Shown here: positions 11,490 to 25,394 of the stretch, piece by piece
Layout of the letters: each line of letters starts with the position of its first letter
Numbering within the stretch: the first letter of the stretch is position 1
DNA from: Hyalella azteca
Lineage: Eukaryota > Arthropoda > Malacostraca > Amphipoda > Hyalellidae
Direction: 5' to 3'
Assembly: GCF_000764305.2 (NCBI RefSeq)
Contig: NW_025932596.1
Coordinates: 186,001 to 250,000 of the forward strand
DNA length: 64,000 bases
The notes under the pieces: model-generated
The model's database searches: none
What the model saw: the letters and a program-made list of their open reading frames with translations, nothing else
What the model was told of the DNA's origin: nothing
Translations under genes and position numbers: made by a program

Positions 11490-11740
11490 CATGCCAGTTA
11501 CCCACGTGTTTATTATTTATATACCCACGTGTCTATTATTTATATACTCACGTGTCTATTATGAACAAATGCTCTGCCAGTTACTCACGTGTTTATTATG
11601 AACAAATGCTCTGTCAGTTACTCACGTGTCTCTTATGAACAAATGCTCTGCCAGTTACTCACGTGTCTATTATGAACAAATGCTCTGCCAGTTACTCACG
11701 TGTCTATTATGAACAAATGCTCTGTCCGTTACGTGTCAAA
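11490..11740. repeat. 37-bp tandem repeat with seven CACGTG motifs
   Basis: Units of CCAGTTACTCACGTGTCTAT then TATGAACAAATGCTCTG; the first two units are shortened and variant. Each carries an E-box CACGTG. Confidence 0.9.
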
Positions 11741-12954
11741 ACCGTAACGAGTCTCATTTAAATTCGTAATTGTTTTTAGTGAAATAAAGTGCTGTATTAT
11801 TAATAGCTTGAGCAGTTTTGCTCGTTAGTTAGTTTCCGATGCGTGTCGCACCTTTGTTATTGATACATTTAAAACATTTAATGATACATTTGAGTGATAC
11901 ATTTAAAGCTGCAATTAGTTGCATAAATATGAAATTAATGCTTGATACCGACTAATGTATGTGATGTATATGAGCTCTAGCTTGAGATGTATGAACATTT
12001 GTGTTGCGGTTATGTTTAACAACGTCTGATGAGAACATCATTTGTGTGTTTGCAAATATTGAAATCATTAATGAAACAAATATGCCTTGATATACTTGAA
12101 ATAACTAAAACTGTAGAGACTCGACATTTTCATAGATTATTACGGGCACCGAATAATGAATGTAATGAAAATAAACGTCAAAACATAAATATCGCGAAAT
12201 TTCAACGCCTTGCGTCACTTGTAGTCACTGAGAACTCGAAACAAAGAAGTGTGATCTTTCCTCACTCAAGGTAAGCCTCTTCTATTTGCCTATTTATATC
12301 CTGTATGAAGCGAGCAGAACAATACGATATACCGGTATATACGATGTTCCTGTTTATATCCAACATTGTAATCTGCCTATCCAACATTTATAATCCAACA
12401 TTTATAACCTGCCTTCTTACGATATTTATGAAACATGAATGTTTTAACCATCATATTTTGCATTTTCAAGTGGTTAAGTTGGCTGTTTAATATTTTTCAA
12501 ACTAGACATATGTTCGCTTGTTGTACTATTATTGACCGTATGAAATATAGACATCGCAATATAGACACCGCACCGTTGTTTTTGTTTATTTTTTCCATAA
12601 AAATAATAAATAATGAACATAGAATTTTGTACAAGATCCGTTAAATTTAAGCTATAACTATCAAAAATAAAATTTTTTTAACTTTGTACGTGACTCGCTC
12701 GGTTTTCGTTGCACGATTACGAATTATCACGAGTCGTACGGTTTTCGTCGTACCTATTGTAGCCGCGATTTTGAATAATCACGACTCGATTAAAATGAAA
12801 ACATTCCATGAACCCGGTTGGTAACGCGCGTTACGTGACACGCAGTGCGTGAGTTAAGCGATCTGCAGTTCGCTGTATCGCATTACGTGCCTTCACGCTC
12901 TGCTTCGTGCACCACTGTAAGCCTCGCTTCATACATATATACTTGCCTACATAT

Positions 12955-13075
12955 GCATATAGGAACATCGTATAGCGTATATTCATACAGGAACATCGTA
13001 TAGCGTTTATACATACAGAAACGTACATACATACATGCACATCGTATAGCGTATATACGTACTGGAACATCGTCA
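12955..13075. repeat. About 30-bp repeat ACATCGTATAGCGTATAT
   Basis: Three to four units differing at a few positions, separated by ACATACA sequence. Confidence 0.7.
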
Positions 13076-13669
13076 AATCTAGCGTCTCTTTATTCGAATG
13101 CATAGTCACATGTTTGTAGCTCGTATTTCCCTTGTGTTGGTTACGCTTACTACGTCCATTTCTCAAAATTACTCTAATTAAATAGTCATTAAAGAAACTT
13201 TTCGATGTTCTCAATGATCCCGTTAACAGATCGAATATAAATAAATTTGCGTCTCGCTCCTAATTTCTCTATTTTTAAAGATTTACTTGTCATTGTTAAA
13301 TCAATTGTCATGTCAATCAATTCATATGTCACGACGGAATGGTCGGTACAAATCGCACGTGCAGAATCGTTACGTTAATAACGTACGTATTGTTTGTTCG
13401 TTATTTATTTCTTGCATTATGTTTTCAACGTCAAAACATTTGTTTAGCGATATTTCGATTAATTTTAAACTTGTGTTCCAATTATTGTTAAAGTAATTGC
13501 TTTTCCCGTTTTTCGTTGCTCATGTAACGGGTAATGTGACTTTTGTTTAGAGCGACGTGTGTGTACCTGAAATATCTCAACAAAGCACTCTCCTGAAGAC
13601 CAATGTTGATTATTATTGCTTCGCTTTCATGGAGTTTCGTGCTCGCGTCTTCTTGTACGGACGAGCGTT

Positions 13670-13853
13670 CACTCAAAAACATGTGTGAGACTTTATCCAG
13701 GTAGCGATGCAATTTTCACCTTTGCATGGACCATCCTGACCTAGTTTGGCCTGACGAAAGGGTGTATCAGGGCTAGGTTCGTTTTCTGTTCGTGCTCTGG
13801 GCAAGGCAGTGTGTTACTATTTGGACAATATGTCCCAGTAATTTTTCAGAGTG
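13670..13853 (+). mobile_element. Family 1 element
   Basis: Starts CACTCAAAAACATG, contains GATGCAATTTT, ACCATCCTGACC and CTATTTGGACAATATG, and ends TTTTTCAGAGTG. About 184 bp, non-coding. Confidence 0.75.
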
Positions 13854-14009
13854 ACCAGGATGTCAGGTATTCCTCGCCCCAGGCACGAGGCGTTAACTTT
13901 GCATAGGCCTATCTTCTTGCACTCGCAGCCTGTGCCAAAAATGGGGGCTTGTTTAGCCGCGACTATGGGAGCAACCGCGATCGCAAGCTGTGGCTACGGA
14001 CTATGGTGA

Positions 14010-14475
14010 TTTGATGTTGGAATGGTGATTTGAAGTTGGAATGGTGGTTTGATGTTCAAATGATGATTTTATGTTGGAATGGTGGTTTGATGTTCAAATG
14101 GTGATTTGATGTTGGAATGGTGATTTGATGTTGGAATGGTGATTAATGTTGGAATAGTGATTTGATGTTGAAATGATCTTTTGGTGTTGAATGGTGGTTT
14201 GATGTTGGAATGGTGATTTGATGTTGGAACGGTGGTTTGATGTTTAAATGGTGATTTGATGTTTAAATGGTGATTTGATGTTTAAATGGTGATTTGATGT
14301 TGGAATGGTGATTTGATGTTTCCATGGAATGGCTTAATGATGGTAGGGTGGTTTGATGTTGATATGGTGGTTTAATTAATGATGGTAGGGTTGTTTGATG
14401 TTGAGGTGGTTGTTTAATGTTGAAAGGGTTGAAAAGATTGTTTGATGTTGAAAAGATTGTTTGATGTTGGAAGGG
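14010..14475. repeat. 19-bp minisatellite AATGGTGATTTGATGTTGG
   Basis: More than twenty variable units with GGAAT/TTAAAT/TCAAAT variants over about 460 bp. Confidence 0.9.
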
Positions 14476-15995
14476 TTAGTTAACGTAGCAGCGGTCACAT
14501 AATTTCTCAAATTTAGTTTGCGAATACGAAATTGTAGCTATCGTCCTATGGCCGAACGTTTTAATAATGGCCAAAATATGAATTCCCTCATCGCGATTAC
14601 TTGGATGATTAAATACAGGTAATGGATGTGTTTCTGTGATACGCTTTACCTAAACTGTCAAATATTCACAGTAACTCGGAGGTAATCTCGATAACTCTAA
14701 GGTATTCTCAGTAACTCGGAGGTATTCTCGGGAACTCGAAGGTATTCACGGTAACTCAGAGGTATTTTATGAAACTCGGAGGTATTGTTTTTACAACTTC
14801 GATTGTTCATTGTTCTTACAACTTCAATCACTCGAATTCATTTCTTTATTTGTTCTGCTCGCCTCTGAAGCCCAGAATTTTTGTTAGTACTTTGATTCCT
14901 TTTTCCAATACGATTATTTTATCTATACTTATCATGCTATTATACCTGAAACTTTCCACCAAGGAAATGATATTCAGGGTCATTTTTTCATAGCATTCGT
15001 ACTAATGAATTAAAATCCTTTCACTGCTAATGAGTTAAATCTTTAAAAAATTATATACTGTCTGCTGAAACGTTTACAACTGCGGCGTAAAAGCTCATTA
15101 CTTACGACGCTAGTTTTATTACACAATATTCAGACAACCTGAATTATATTGTGATATTTGATTATGCTTATCAGAATATTGCTTATATTCACATTAAAAT
15201 AATTTTTTCGACCAATTAAAATGTTTTTATATGCATTTTGGGGCTTTGGCATGAAGCCATTCATGAAAGGCCAAATGTACCACATTTATCGCAGATATCC
15301 CTGAATTGAAACCCTGTTAAAAATTTTCTAAAATTCGTTTTTCGTTTGAGAGAGAAAACGATCCATTTGCCCGGAGACTGCATTTCTCGATAATAATTCG
15401 ATGATTTGTTACCGTTCGCAAGTTACATTAAGTTCACTAAAAATCCCTTTCAGAGCATATGAAGGTTAAAAAATTTCATTGCCTTGTATGTAATATTAGT
15501 CCTGGTTTGCTCGGAAAACATGTAATTATTATACATGCAACATGTTTTCTTGATTCATATTTTTCTGATCTAACAATTGTTTGTTGCTTGGTTCTTGTAA
15601 CAATTTCAATAGGTTTGGCTTGGGTAACTTTTTTCTGGTTTTGATTATAATTTTTTAAGAAGAATACGGCACATACTCTGATTTATTTTTATTTTTTTTT
15701 TATTTTTCTCCGATTTGACTCTTTCATGTCTGCTACAAATCTAACAAATTTCTTAATAATTTCGAACGAGATCAATTAGTCGACTGCATCTTTGAGCGAT
15801 TTTTTCAGCGCGTAACTTATCTTTCTCCGCTAATCCTCGATCTCATTACGTTGATTTCTCCTCTCTGCACCTGAAACTTTTAAATCCATGTGTATTATTT
15901 ATTTTCATGTTTTCTCAACTGTCATGATGGCTTTCTCGTTCGCATTACCGAGCCTGGTAAAACATATAACATGTCCGCAGTATCAAGCCAAGATC

Positions 15996-16140
15996 ATGGG
16001 GCCTTATTTTAGGTACTCGTAGCGGTCCGAGTACACATAGCGGCCTAAGTGCTTGTAGCGGCCGATTTCTCGTCTGTGATAGGTGGGTTTGCCAGTAAAC
16101 CCTCATTGATTTGCTGAGGAAGTTTAGAACTCGTAACTGC
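15996..16140 (-). mobile_element. Family 2 element
   Basis: GGGGCCTTATTTTAGGTACT at one end, three TAGCGG-type motifs, then GTGATAGGTGGGTTTGCCAG and TCATTGATTTGCTGAGG. Confidence 0.65.
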
Positions 16141-19100
16141 TGGTGCGGCCTCTGGTTTTAATCTGGAAACTTTCGTGAACCGGAGTCGCCCTTTCAATAA
16201 ATTATAGCGTGTCTCTATAACGAATGATACAAATTGTGCTACATGAAAATATATTTGATGGCCTGGTCTTATTCTTATTATTTTCGAAAATAATTACCCG
16301 CAATTCACCAAAAGCGTTAGGATCCACGGAGACTATCCTTCAAAAATTATAAGTTTTGGTTCTTGTTCATGGTTCCCTTTTTATTACTTGTGCTTTTTCC
16401 ACTTGCGTTTGAACAAATCAGTTGTACACAAAAGGAATTGTGCGTTAAAATTATCCTGACAAAATTAAATCTAAATATCGCATCTTCATGTTATTGTATA
16501 CGCAGTAACATAAAGGTTTTACCAATAAGTTCAATTGTTATGTTTATTGAATATTTGTACAAATTTGTCTTGTTTTAACAAGGATTTCATAGGCTTTTGG
16601 GTCAGAGGTTTTGAAATTGACTTATATGAAACCTGCAAGTCAAATTGGTTGCACATTCCCTGTACTGTCTAGCCTTTGTTCGGCAATTTCACGTCTCGTT
16701 GCACGCGTTTAGTGCGGCAACTCTTCTCTTTTGTGTTATTGCGAGAAAAATTTTAGCATGATTTCAGGTTCTGGAACCAATTCCCTATGTAATAAATACC
16801 CCGGCAAAAATTATAGTTGGCTCATTGGTGGCTACTGAATGGCTGTCAGTTGGCCACCGTTATTCTGCTAATGATTTTAAATTGGTTACATTTCTGCGCG
16901 GGTTGGATGTGCCAGGTTTCACACTGAAAGGGTTTCAAGTCGGTCAGGAGCTCATTTGTCCAAATGACGCTCGTCTTTAGAAGTCTCGGGATTATGGAAA
17001 TGATTCTTTTATGTGGTGACGTGCTGTGACTCACCTTTAGTCTGTGGGCCAGGTCAAGTAAATTGAGAATCACGTTTGTGACCTCATAAGTCGACGGCTC
17101 ACACAATGACTGCTATTTGTTTCGCGAAATTCTATTTCGGCTTCTGTGAAGGTCAACTTTTTGCACTACTTACCGGTCTATCTTTTACGTTTCGCTTTCC
17201 CAGTTCATTGTTTGTGCTGTTAGGCTTTACAGTGTGGCTGTAGGTGGCACGGTCAAGTCACTCTGTATCGTTCTTTGATCCCGGTAGTGAATCTGCTTCT
17301 TCTTACGTGGGCTGTGATTGTGCAATGCGTTCATTCTTCACTTTCCATTTGTCCGACTCCTAAACTTCGTTTGCAGTTAATTTATTTCGTTTATCTTGGC
17401 GGATTCTTAAAAAATTAATTTTTTTTGCGCCGTCGCTCCATTCCACGACTTGAACTACGGTACTTGATTGTTCCTCCTTAATTTCACATAGTTTCGAATT
17501 ATGCATCTTTATATAGCCACACAACTTAGTGTGATACGCGATCACGACTCGAGAATCACGAACTCGACCCATCCTCCTCCTGCCTGCCGATGGTCAGTGG
17601 TCAGAACTTCAGGCTGATTTCATCACCTGTTATCTGATTCGAAACTTTTTCCTTTTACCTTCTTTCAGCAGGCAATTACAACTGACCATTCCATCCTCTG
17701 TAGCTTCCTATAACTTGTTCTGTAGGATGACTATTTAGGTAATGTTCTCATGCATCGCTTGCAGCCTCCAATGGAGCTTTTATGCGACGACGGTAGCAGC
17801 CATTTATCATTTTTTCTGTGACATAATGATCGGTTGGACAGGGTATTTAGCAGCATCTCTGCGTGCATTCATGCACTCAATAAAGACTGCACACTCAGGT
17901 TGGGTTGCATGCACCGTATCCTCCCGCCGCTGATACTGACCATATATAACGGCAGCCCATGCTACTATTCAAAATAAAAGGTGAAGTTTCTGTGGTTCCG
18001 TACCAGTTTACCCTGGTTCTCCATTGATTTATACAAGAGTTCCGATCCTTATCTAGAACAAGTTATTCTTCTAGCTGCGTCCCACTTCACTGTACTTCCG
18101 AGATGACCAACACGAACGGCTCTATGCACTGCTTATATACGGTAAATAGCGCACTCCTGAGCATGGTCATTTTGTTCCGTGCCAAGCACCGGTTATGATG
18201 CCCGTAATTACGCCTTTGGTATTATTCAAGACTGCTTTTGTGCGAGTTGTTCAATAATAGCGTAAGTCGATCTGTGATACGCCGCTTTCAATGCTAGTAC
18301 GGCTTTACGATGGAACCTTAATTTTTGAATGGAATTCTTGATGTGTACGGCAATATGACAGATAATTTTAGGCGAGTATTCAAGAAAGGGCTTCTATGTT
18401 CCATTGAATAGCCGATAGGAAAATTTCTTTTTTGAAATTGGAGTCTGAACGCTTACTGAACGCTTGTCAAGTTATATTTTACTGATCTTTTTCCTGTTTA
18501 TCTCTTAATTTTAAATAGCTGGCTCTTTGTTTAATCTATTTTCTGATAAAACCATTCTAGTCTGCATTTGCACAAATTTGCCTATATGGCGTTGGTTATC
18601 TAGCCACATATCTATTCCTTTCATGCATATGCAATTTCACATAGCTTGCTTTCTTCTTCTTCCATTCTCTATATAGTGTAACCATTCCGATTTAGTACAA
18701 ATTTGCTTATTTCTACGTTCAACCTTGGTCTTCTAACCACATCTGTGTACCATTCACGCATCTTTGAGGAAAAACGTGCTTTAGAGCTCTTCAGTTTGCG
18801 TGACCAATCAGTTGATGCGGTCAGGCCGTTTACCCAGCGACCAGGACAAGCTCCGATATATCTACTGATTGTGTGCCAATTGAGGTCCAGTTTTGGGTTC
18901 TCCTCACAAATCGTATTCTTACAATGGCGCATTGACTCCATGCGGTAATTTATGGTGCGTCCTTGGGGTATAAACGTTCTTCGGTTCAACTCTTCCGAAG
19001 GTATTTACTAGAGATGGTCCAGTCACATGTTGCGGTTATGTATTCCATCGTAATGTTTTTCCGTTAAGCTTACATACATTGGGTGTTATTGAAACATTAT

Positions 19101-19491
19101 GCGCAGTTAGCAGGAAAATCTCGAAACTCTGTGCTGCTAGTGGTTCATTTTTTTGTGAGAATTTACATGAAGTTGGTTGACAAAAAATGGTACTTAATTA
19201 GAGTATGTACATGTATATGTACGTTTTCAATTGGACAAATATTTCCTTTCCTCCTTGAAATGAAATCCCACCTTTTGGAATTGCATAAATTGACGCTAGC
19301 CATTTGCTGCGAATTTCTATGAGTTTCCTACACCTCACGCCACTAGAATTTTCCCGTTAGGACATAATTATCTCACACTTGATCGATCAATGTACAGCCC
19401 ACTCGTACATTCCTCCGTTGATATTGAACTAAATACGGCTATCGGATCTCTAAAGCCAAAGTTCGGAAGGGCTTCGTTTAAGATTGAATTT

Positions 19492-19548
19492 TTATTGTTT
19501 TGCCTACGGAAACTCCTATTTTATTGTTTTGCCTACGGAAACTCCTCA
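19492..19548. repeat. 28-bp direct duplication
   Basis: TTTTATTGTTTTGCCTACGG then AAACTCCT occurs twice in tandem. Confidence 0.9.
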
Positions 19549-20370
19549 TACACGTCAGAGCTTTGAGAGACTCGAGGTTTTAGAGAATAGGCGACTTGAG
19601 AGCTCACCGAGTTGGCGGTGTTCAAATGCATGGAGAAGTGCGTCGTATGGCTGTGCTTTTCAGTTGCGTTCAGTTCTCTAAAATCAGCTATGAAAGCACA
19701 GTCTCTCATTAATAGGGTACTTGTTCTCTGCGATATATAATAGAATATCCTATAAATGCCAGAGCAAACTGAAATGAGTTATCAATTGCACAGGGTTTAA
19801 CTATGGCCTAATTAAAAGTATTTTCGTTACCGATTACCAATTATTACCAGAAGGACTTGAATTGTTTTTTTTCCGAGTTATTACTGTTGAGAATAGTTTG
19901 AATGATGCAAATATGAATATGTCGACATCTTTAAGGTGGTGCTTGAGAGCCGCGAGCCCTCAGGCAGGCTTGGCAGGATCCCTATGGGAATCTATCACTA
20001 CGTATAGTCATTATAACTCCGCTCGTAAATAAAATATCAATCTGAATTTTGTCATGCTTATTCAGCTATTTATTTATAATTTCTCTACAGTAACAAAAAA
20101 TATGTAAATTTTGTCTAACATTAGTTATGATAGAGGAAAAGATTGTACATCGCTCAATCAATGTTCATTATACTATATGCGACTTACCTAATTTTGTGAG
20201 ACACAAGGATGTAGTACTATTTATTCTCTATTGATCGGTATTAAAGACATATCTAAATCAACCTCTATTTTGTAAATATTTTGTAACAAAATATTTTTTC
20301 ATTACTGCTAAATCGGAGATTTCACATTTTCTTTGGAAGCCGCAGTTCTCATGAAGGAGTTGGGGAAAAA

Positions 20371-20670
20371 ATGAGGGGAAACACACCTCGTAAATTACCC
20401 GCCTGTCACTCTTGTGGTAAAGGGGAGCACAATAAGGGGCGAGTAATAATGGATGGCCAGTGGTCGGCCGAGGCCAGTTAGTTTTAGCCGACCGCAGCCC
20501 ATTCCTCGGCCACCTATGAGACGGCCGCAGCCCCTAAGATGGGTGCTGGCTCAGGTATCATATTACAAAGGCAACAAGCTCAAGCGCAGCAACTTGCCGA
20601 TCTGAACACAGAACAAGGGTTTCACATCCTTGTCGCGAATTTCTCGCTCACGGACTTCGCCGCACTGTGA
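20371..20670 (+). pseudogene. Decayed gag-like retroelement fragment
   Basis: One reading frame of 100 codons broken only by two TAG stops (20479 and 20485). The first part holds ACHSCGKGEHNKGR, which fits a retroelement zinc knuckle (C-x2-C-x4-H) with Arg/Val where the last Cys should be. The second part is Gln/Ala-rich (LQRQQAQAQQLADLN), then a hydrophobic GFHILVANFSLTDFAAL. A TGA ends it, and similar-looking sequence continues past the stop. GC content is higher than the flanks. No reverse transcriptase, integrase or LTR was found nearby, so this is an old isolated scrap. The retroelement family cannot be named from this much. Confidence 0.45.
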
Positions 20671-20755
20671 CTACAGGCCTTAAGCCCATGATTTTACCCC
20701 TGCGCTAAATTCAAATACTTTAAGCCGATCGCCAAATTTCGACCTGTGCCTATAC

Positions 20756-20802
20756 GCGTGTCCCTGTACCGCGTGTCCCTGTACCGCGTGTCTTTCTGTA
20801 AC
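20756..20802. repeat. 17-bp repeat GCGTGTCCCTGTACC
   Basis: Three units, the last one diverged. Confidence 0.85.
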
Positions 20803-21589
20803 ATAAATTCTCAGCCATTACCGATTGACACTTGAAAGCAACGCATTACTGGCACATTTTTTCTGACAAGATTAATGTGAGGGAAGTTTTACCATCGCTA
20901 TGCCGTGTGCTGCGAGCTGCCTCATGTATTATGGATACCCGTCTTTGGTTCTGATAAATAGATTCAGGAAGCAATTTGTCCCTTCTTAATTGATGACTCT
21001 GTTTGGATAGCTAACTGTGCAGCCTTCGGACATTATAGATCATCGTGCTGAACTCACTGACATTTCTTAATGGTTATTCAATATTGTCATCTCCTTTTAC
21101 CAAATAGTTTCATGATACATATTAGCAGGTAACTTAATTGCTATTTTGTACATTTTCGTCCTGTTATCTGCTTGGTTGCTTCTGTGCAAAGTGTGAAATT
21201 AAATTAAACCGTGATTGGCGTTGCAGGCGATTGAGTTAATCGAGGTGAATTCAATAACAATTTTAGTGTGAATATTTATATATATTTATTCTCAAATCTC
21301 ATGCAAACCCCGTATAGTTTAGTTGGACGAGTTGTGCCCCTTGTTCAGGGCACATGTACAATATTGTACCGGTATTGTTACTGCAGTCCCCAGCTATGCA
21401 CTTGGGTCTTTTCTGTTCAGAAATATTGGCTCCATAATTCAGCGGCTTCATTGTGCACACTTGGGCTGCTTTTCCCGCCATATGCCGCACGCCTCAGTTC
21501 TCACCTCTTCGCTCCAACTGCCGGATTGTGCTTTAGTTTATGTCATATTCCTGCGTACATTCCATGTTTCAATGTGAATTATTTTCCAT

Positions 21590-21945
21590 AGGTATTTCAT
21601 CAGTATGTATTGACTGATAGAAGTAACGCTATATTCTAGGTTTCGTGGTAAATATCGATAGATGTTTCATCAGTGAGTATTGAATGATAGAAGTGACGCT
21701 ATATTCTAGGTTTCGAGGTAAATATCGATATATATTCATTAGTAAGTATTGACTGATAGAAGTGATGCTATATTCTAGGTTTCGTGGTAAATATCGATAG
21801 ATATTTCATCAGTATGTATTGAATTATAGAAATGACGCTATATTCTAGGTTTCGTGGTACATATCGATAGATATTTTATTAATAAGTATTGGCTGATAGA
21901 AGTGACGGTATTTTTTAGGTTTCTTGGTGAATATACGAACATCAT
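21590..21945. repeat. 70-bp tandem repeat, five copies
   Basis: TATTCTAGGTTTCGTGGTAA and ATATCGATAGATATTTCATC recur with a period of 69-70 bp; the copies are 85-95 percent alike by eye. Confidence 0.93.
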
Positions 21946-23650
21946 TAGTGAGTATTGTGTGACAGAAGAAAGGACGTCCCGGAATCAATGCGCAAATTTT
22001 ACTTTAAAAAATGTCTTCAGTCAAATTGTCTGTTCCACTGGTAGTTGAAGTACGATATTAATTGACGTTTTTATAAGATTTACGCGAGAAAATTCAGCTG
22101 CGTTGAAGAGTGGAGGACTTGGAATGAAGGATTGCATGTACTATCCACTATCCACCGCTGTGGCTGTGATATGCTATTGTTCTGAAACTGCTTTTAAATT
22201 AAATTGTGCTGCGCTATATATTCAGGAGTGGATATTAATTTACTGCGTTTTATTTAGTTTTCAACGTTCGGTTGAGGGACAAGTAATCTAAAAAAAACTA
22301 GAAAAGGCTTCGTATATCGTTCCTATATAACGACGGTTATCGAACATCGTGGGAGTATTTGTTCGTTTGTCTCAATAGAAGTTATGCTAAGTGTTGGCTT
22401 CAGCTCGGTATTGTGTGTTTTTTCCTTGAGCATTGATTGAAGAAATTGATTCGTGCTTTGAAACGGTCGCATTTCATTCACACACTCGTCTTGCCAATCA
22501 CTGTGCAAGCGTCTTCGCCTGGGACTTTCAATTGTGTCGAAACTTGTTTGTTCTCCAACGATACATTCGGGCTGGAGGAAAACGTTCATTTTTAATTTGA
22601 CGATGTCGTAGAGCATTTTACTGCTTTATAAACGTGAGATGATAACGGCCAGCAATCTAGGTTGTTATGTTTTTATTTTGCTTGCTTGTTTGAAAAGTGT
22701 GTATAATGTATCTGTTTTGCCTCTCAAGTGTTCTTACTTTTTACAACGGATTGATTTCGGTTCTTGTCATCCGTGTTCAAAATTTGGCTCCATATGTCGC
22801 AATCCTGTCTCAGTATGTTTGATTTCATCATTATGAAGAGTAGAAAAATCCAGTTTCACTGGCGTAAACACGAATGTTTATTTGGACTGAGCCATATGTT
22901 GTGTTATTGCAGAGCCTTCTGTTGCTCTTATACGGGGAGGGTGTGAAGAAAGTTCAGTCTGGACGCTATTGATGTTGTTCATGTTCCCGTAGTACTTCAC
23001 AGAATATAAAATAATTAGGCTTCGTATTTCTGCGTTTGTGGTGATGTGTTTCTTATTCAACTTAAGCTTCATTTTTGTGCAAGCGTGTATTACAACTGGT
23101 TTATTGATTGAATAATCATATAATCCTCCATCAGAAAGCTAATCTTTAGCACACCCAATATTTATATATTAGCTTTCATTAATTGAGTACCAAAGCTAAA
23201 TCCTAATTTCGTAATTTCGAGTCGACTTCAATGCTTGAATAATGCATGTCATCGCCTCTGATTTGATTTGTTACGCGCCACTCATTCACTGTGCCCTGAA
23301 TCATGGAATCTCTGTTGACTTGAATCGTTGAATAACTGTTAACTTCAAATCCGTGCACCAGGTAACTGCTCATTCAAGATCTCAACGCCGCATATGTCGA
23401 CTTTTTCACAGTTCTGGTTTAGTTGCCCCGTTACATGCGTTCAATCTAGGCGCAACTGCGCCTAATGTATGATGTGACCTCCTTTTTGCTAATTACCTAC
23501 ATTGTTCGTATTAGAGATTGCCGGTCGTCGTTGTCGAAAAAAAGTTCAGTTGACAAAGTTCGGTTATTAGCATTTATGTATTGTATTAATAAGGTGTTAT
23601 TATGCGAGCTATTATACTAGCGGAATGTGAAAATTTTTATTAATTACATG

Positions 23651-23825
23651 TTGACTTTTACTTATAATCTATACTCGTCTTACGGCTCCTACGGTTTCAT
23701 TTCATGGAAATATTTCAATTTTGAAAATTGGTGATGGTAAAACTGTTTACTTTTATGTATACTCTAAACTCGTCTTACGGCTACTACGGTTTTATTCCAT
23801 GGAAATATTTAATTTTCAAAAATTG
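23651..23825. repeat. About 97-bp duplication
   Basis: CTCGTCTTACGGCTNCTACG followed by CATGGAAATATTT occurs at about 23674 and 23771. Confidence 0.85.
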
Positions 23826-25394
23826 GACGAATTGTAGATCAAATTCCAAGCAAGAAATGAGGTATTGGTTCCAAATCGTGAAAAAAAACGTTTGTACCAT
23901 GTACACATTCTCTCGAATCTGAAACATAGACGAAGTTTGGAGCATCTTATATACGTATGATGTGAAATGAAAGTAACCTGATCACGCAGAATTTCCAGGC
24001 GAAGTTGTATTTTTCATCATTTTTACCATGAAATGACAATCTACATGATCACCTTAAAATTTGACGTATGAGCGAAAAAATAGAAAATAATTTTTTCCTC
24101 ATTGTAATTCAAAAAGCCATCCATGAGTATGTGTTTTTGAATGATGATTATATCTGCGCTTCTCTTGTGACTATAACTTGTTGTGTTGGTGTAGAAACGA
24201 TCGAGGTGGCCCAAAGCACTCTCTGTTCTGTTGGTTGAGGTGAACCGCAAGCTTGACGCTCCTATATATCTGCCCCAAATGACCGGCCTTTACAAAAAGC
24301 AAATGCAGTTTTTGCCCAGCTTTTTAAGCTTCCTAAACTGCACCTTCTCATTGGACCCTACACGGTTTAGCTCAATCTTTTTCCACGCTGGATCATTATT
24401 TTGTTGTTTGCTAACCCGGGTTCCGAACGGATTTCCGTATGGGGTGTGCTTAGAATTCTCGAAAGTTGTTTAATATCTAGGAAACGCTTCCCTAATATAT
24501 CCGTTATATCCGTAAAAATCAGGATACCGGTTTGCGGTAATGTCACTTTTAGTAGAACTCGATTCCTAAGTCGTGGCCAGTCTATTCAGTATGAATTTCT
24601 TGGCATGTTGCTACTGTGAAAGAATGTCAAATCTACAAGGTCGGTGTTTTCTGATTAATTTAAATTCTTTAGTGTAAAGAAATGAAAAATCATCAGACAC
24701 TAGGGTGAAATTCGAAAGTCGAGCGACAGTCAATACGATTTTTTCTTGGAGACGGTTGAAAAATTACCCTGATCTCAGAATTGTGTACCATACTGCCAGA
24801 AGACAAGCGCCATGTTTCGTTGCTGGACTGACTATTTATGGTCGTCTGCGTGGCCGGTATATACGATGCGGCATAAGCATGGGAATTTAGCTCGTTTAGG
24901 CCGAGTCTCGTGCTGTTTGCAGCAGCGATTTTCGCCCATCCCATTTTATTGTTGAACCGTGCTTGGCACTGAGCTATTCTTCTTCGTCTCGGGATTACTT
25001 CCGTTTCATTTCTCGGTCACAAAGGTGGGCCAGACACTGCGTTTGTGACTCGCGCCGTAGGAGACTAGCTCGCAATCGCCGTTATTTAATGCCCAACTCT
25101 GCCTTGCTGGAAAACATCGCTGATTTATCATTGGCCAGCGCTATTACGGCCGAAATTTTCAATTGCGAGTCTCCCTTCCAAGCCGTCGTATTATTTTGCA
25201 AGGTCTATTGTAAATTTGTTCTAAAGCTGCCCGGCTGTACGAAAAATATTTCAGTCTACGCAGTTGACCGTTTATTTTATTCTTATTTTCATATAATAGA
25301 ATATTTCGCCCACATGAGTCGCTGTGCTTCTTTTGAATGTCATTTTTTGCCGGTGTGCTGATATTTGCCTCCTAATTTGGAACTGGTATATGCT

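Noticed and set aside
11490..11740. Regular 37-bp repeats resembling a CRISPR array
   Set aside because: Units are contiguous with no unique spacers; it is a minisatellite.
18669..18989. 106-codon minus-strand frame
   Set aside because: No homology recognised, the opposite strand is also open, and no splice or promoter context; kept out for lack of support.
22323..22616. 97-codon minus-strand frame with plausible amino-acid mix
   Set aside because: No recognisable domain and no repeat or splice evidence; could be chance in this AT-rich region.
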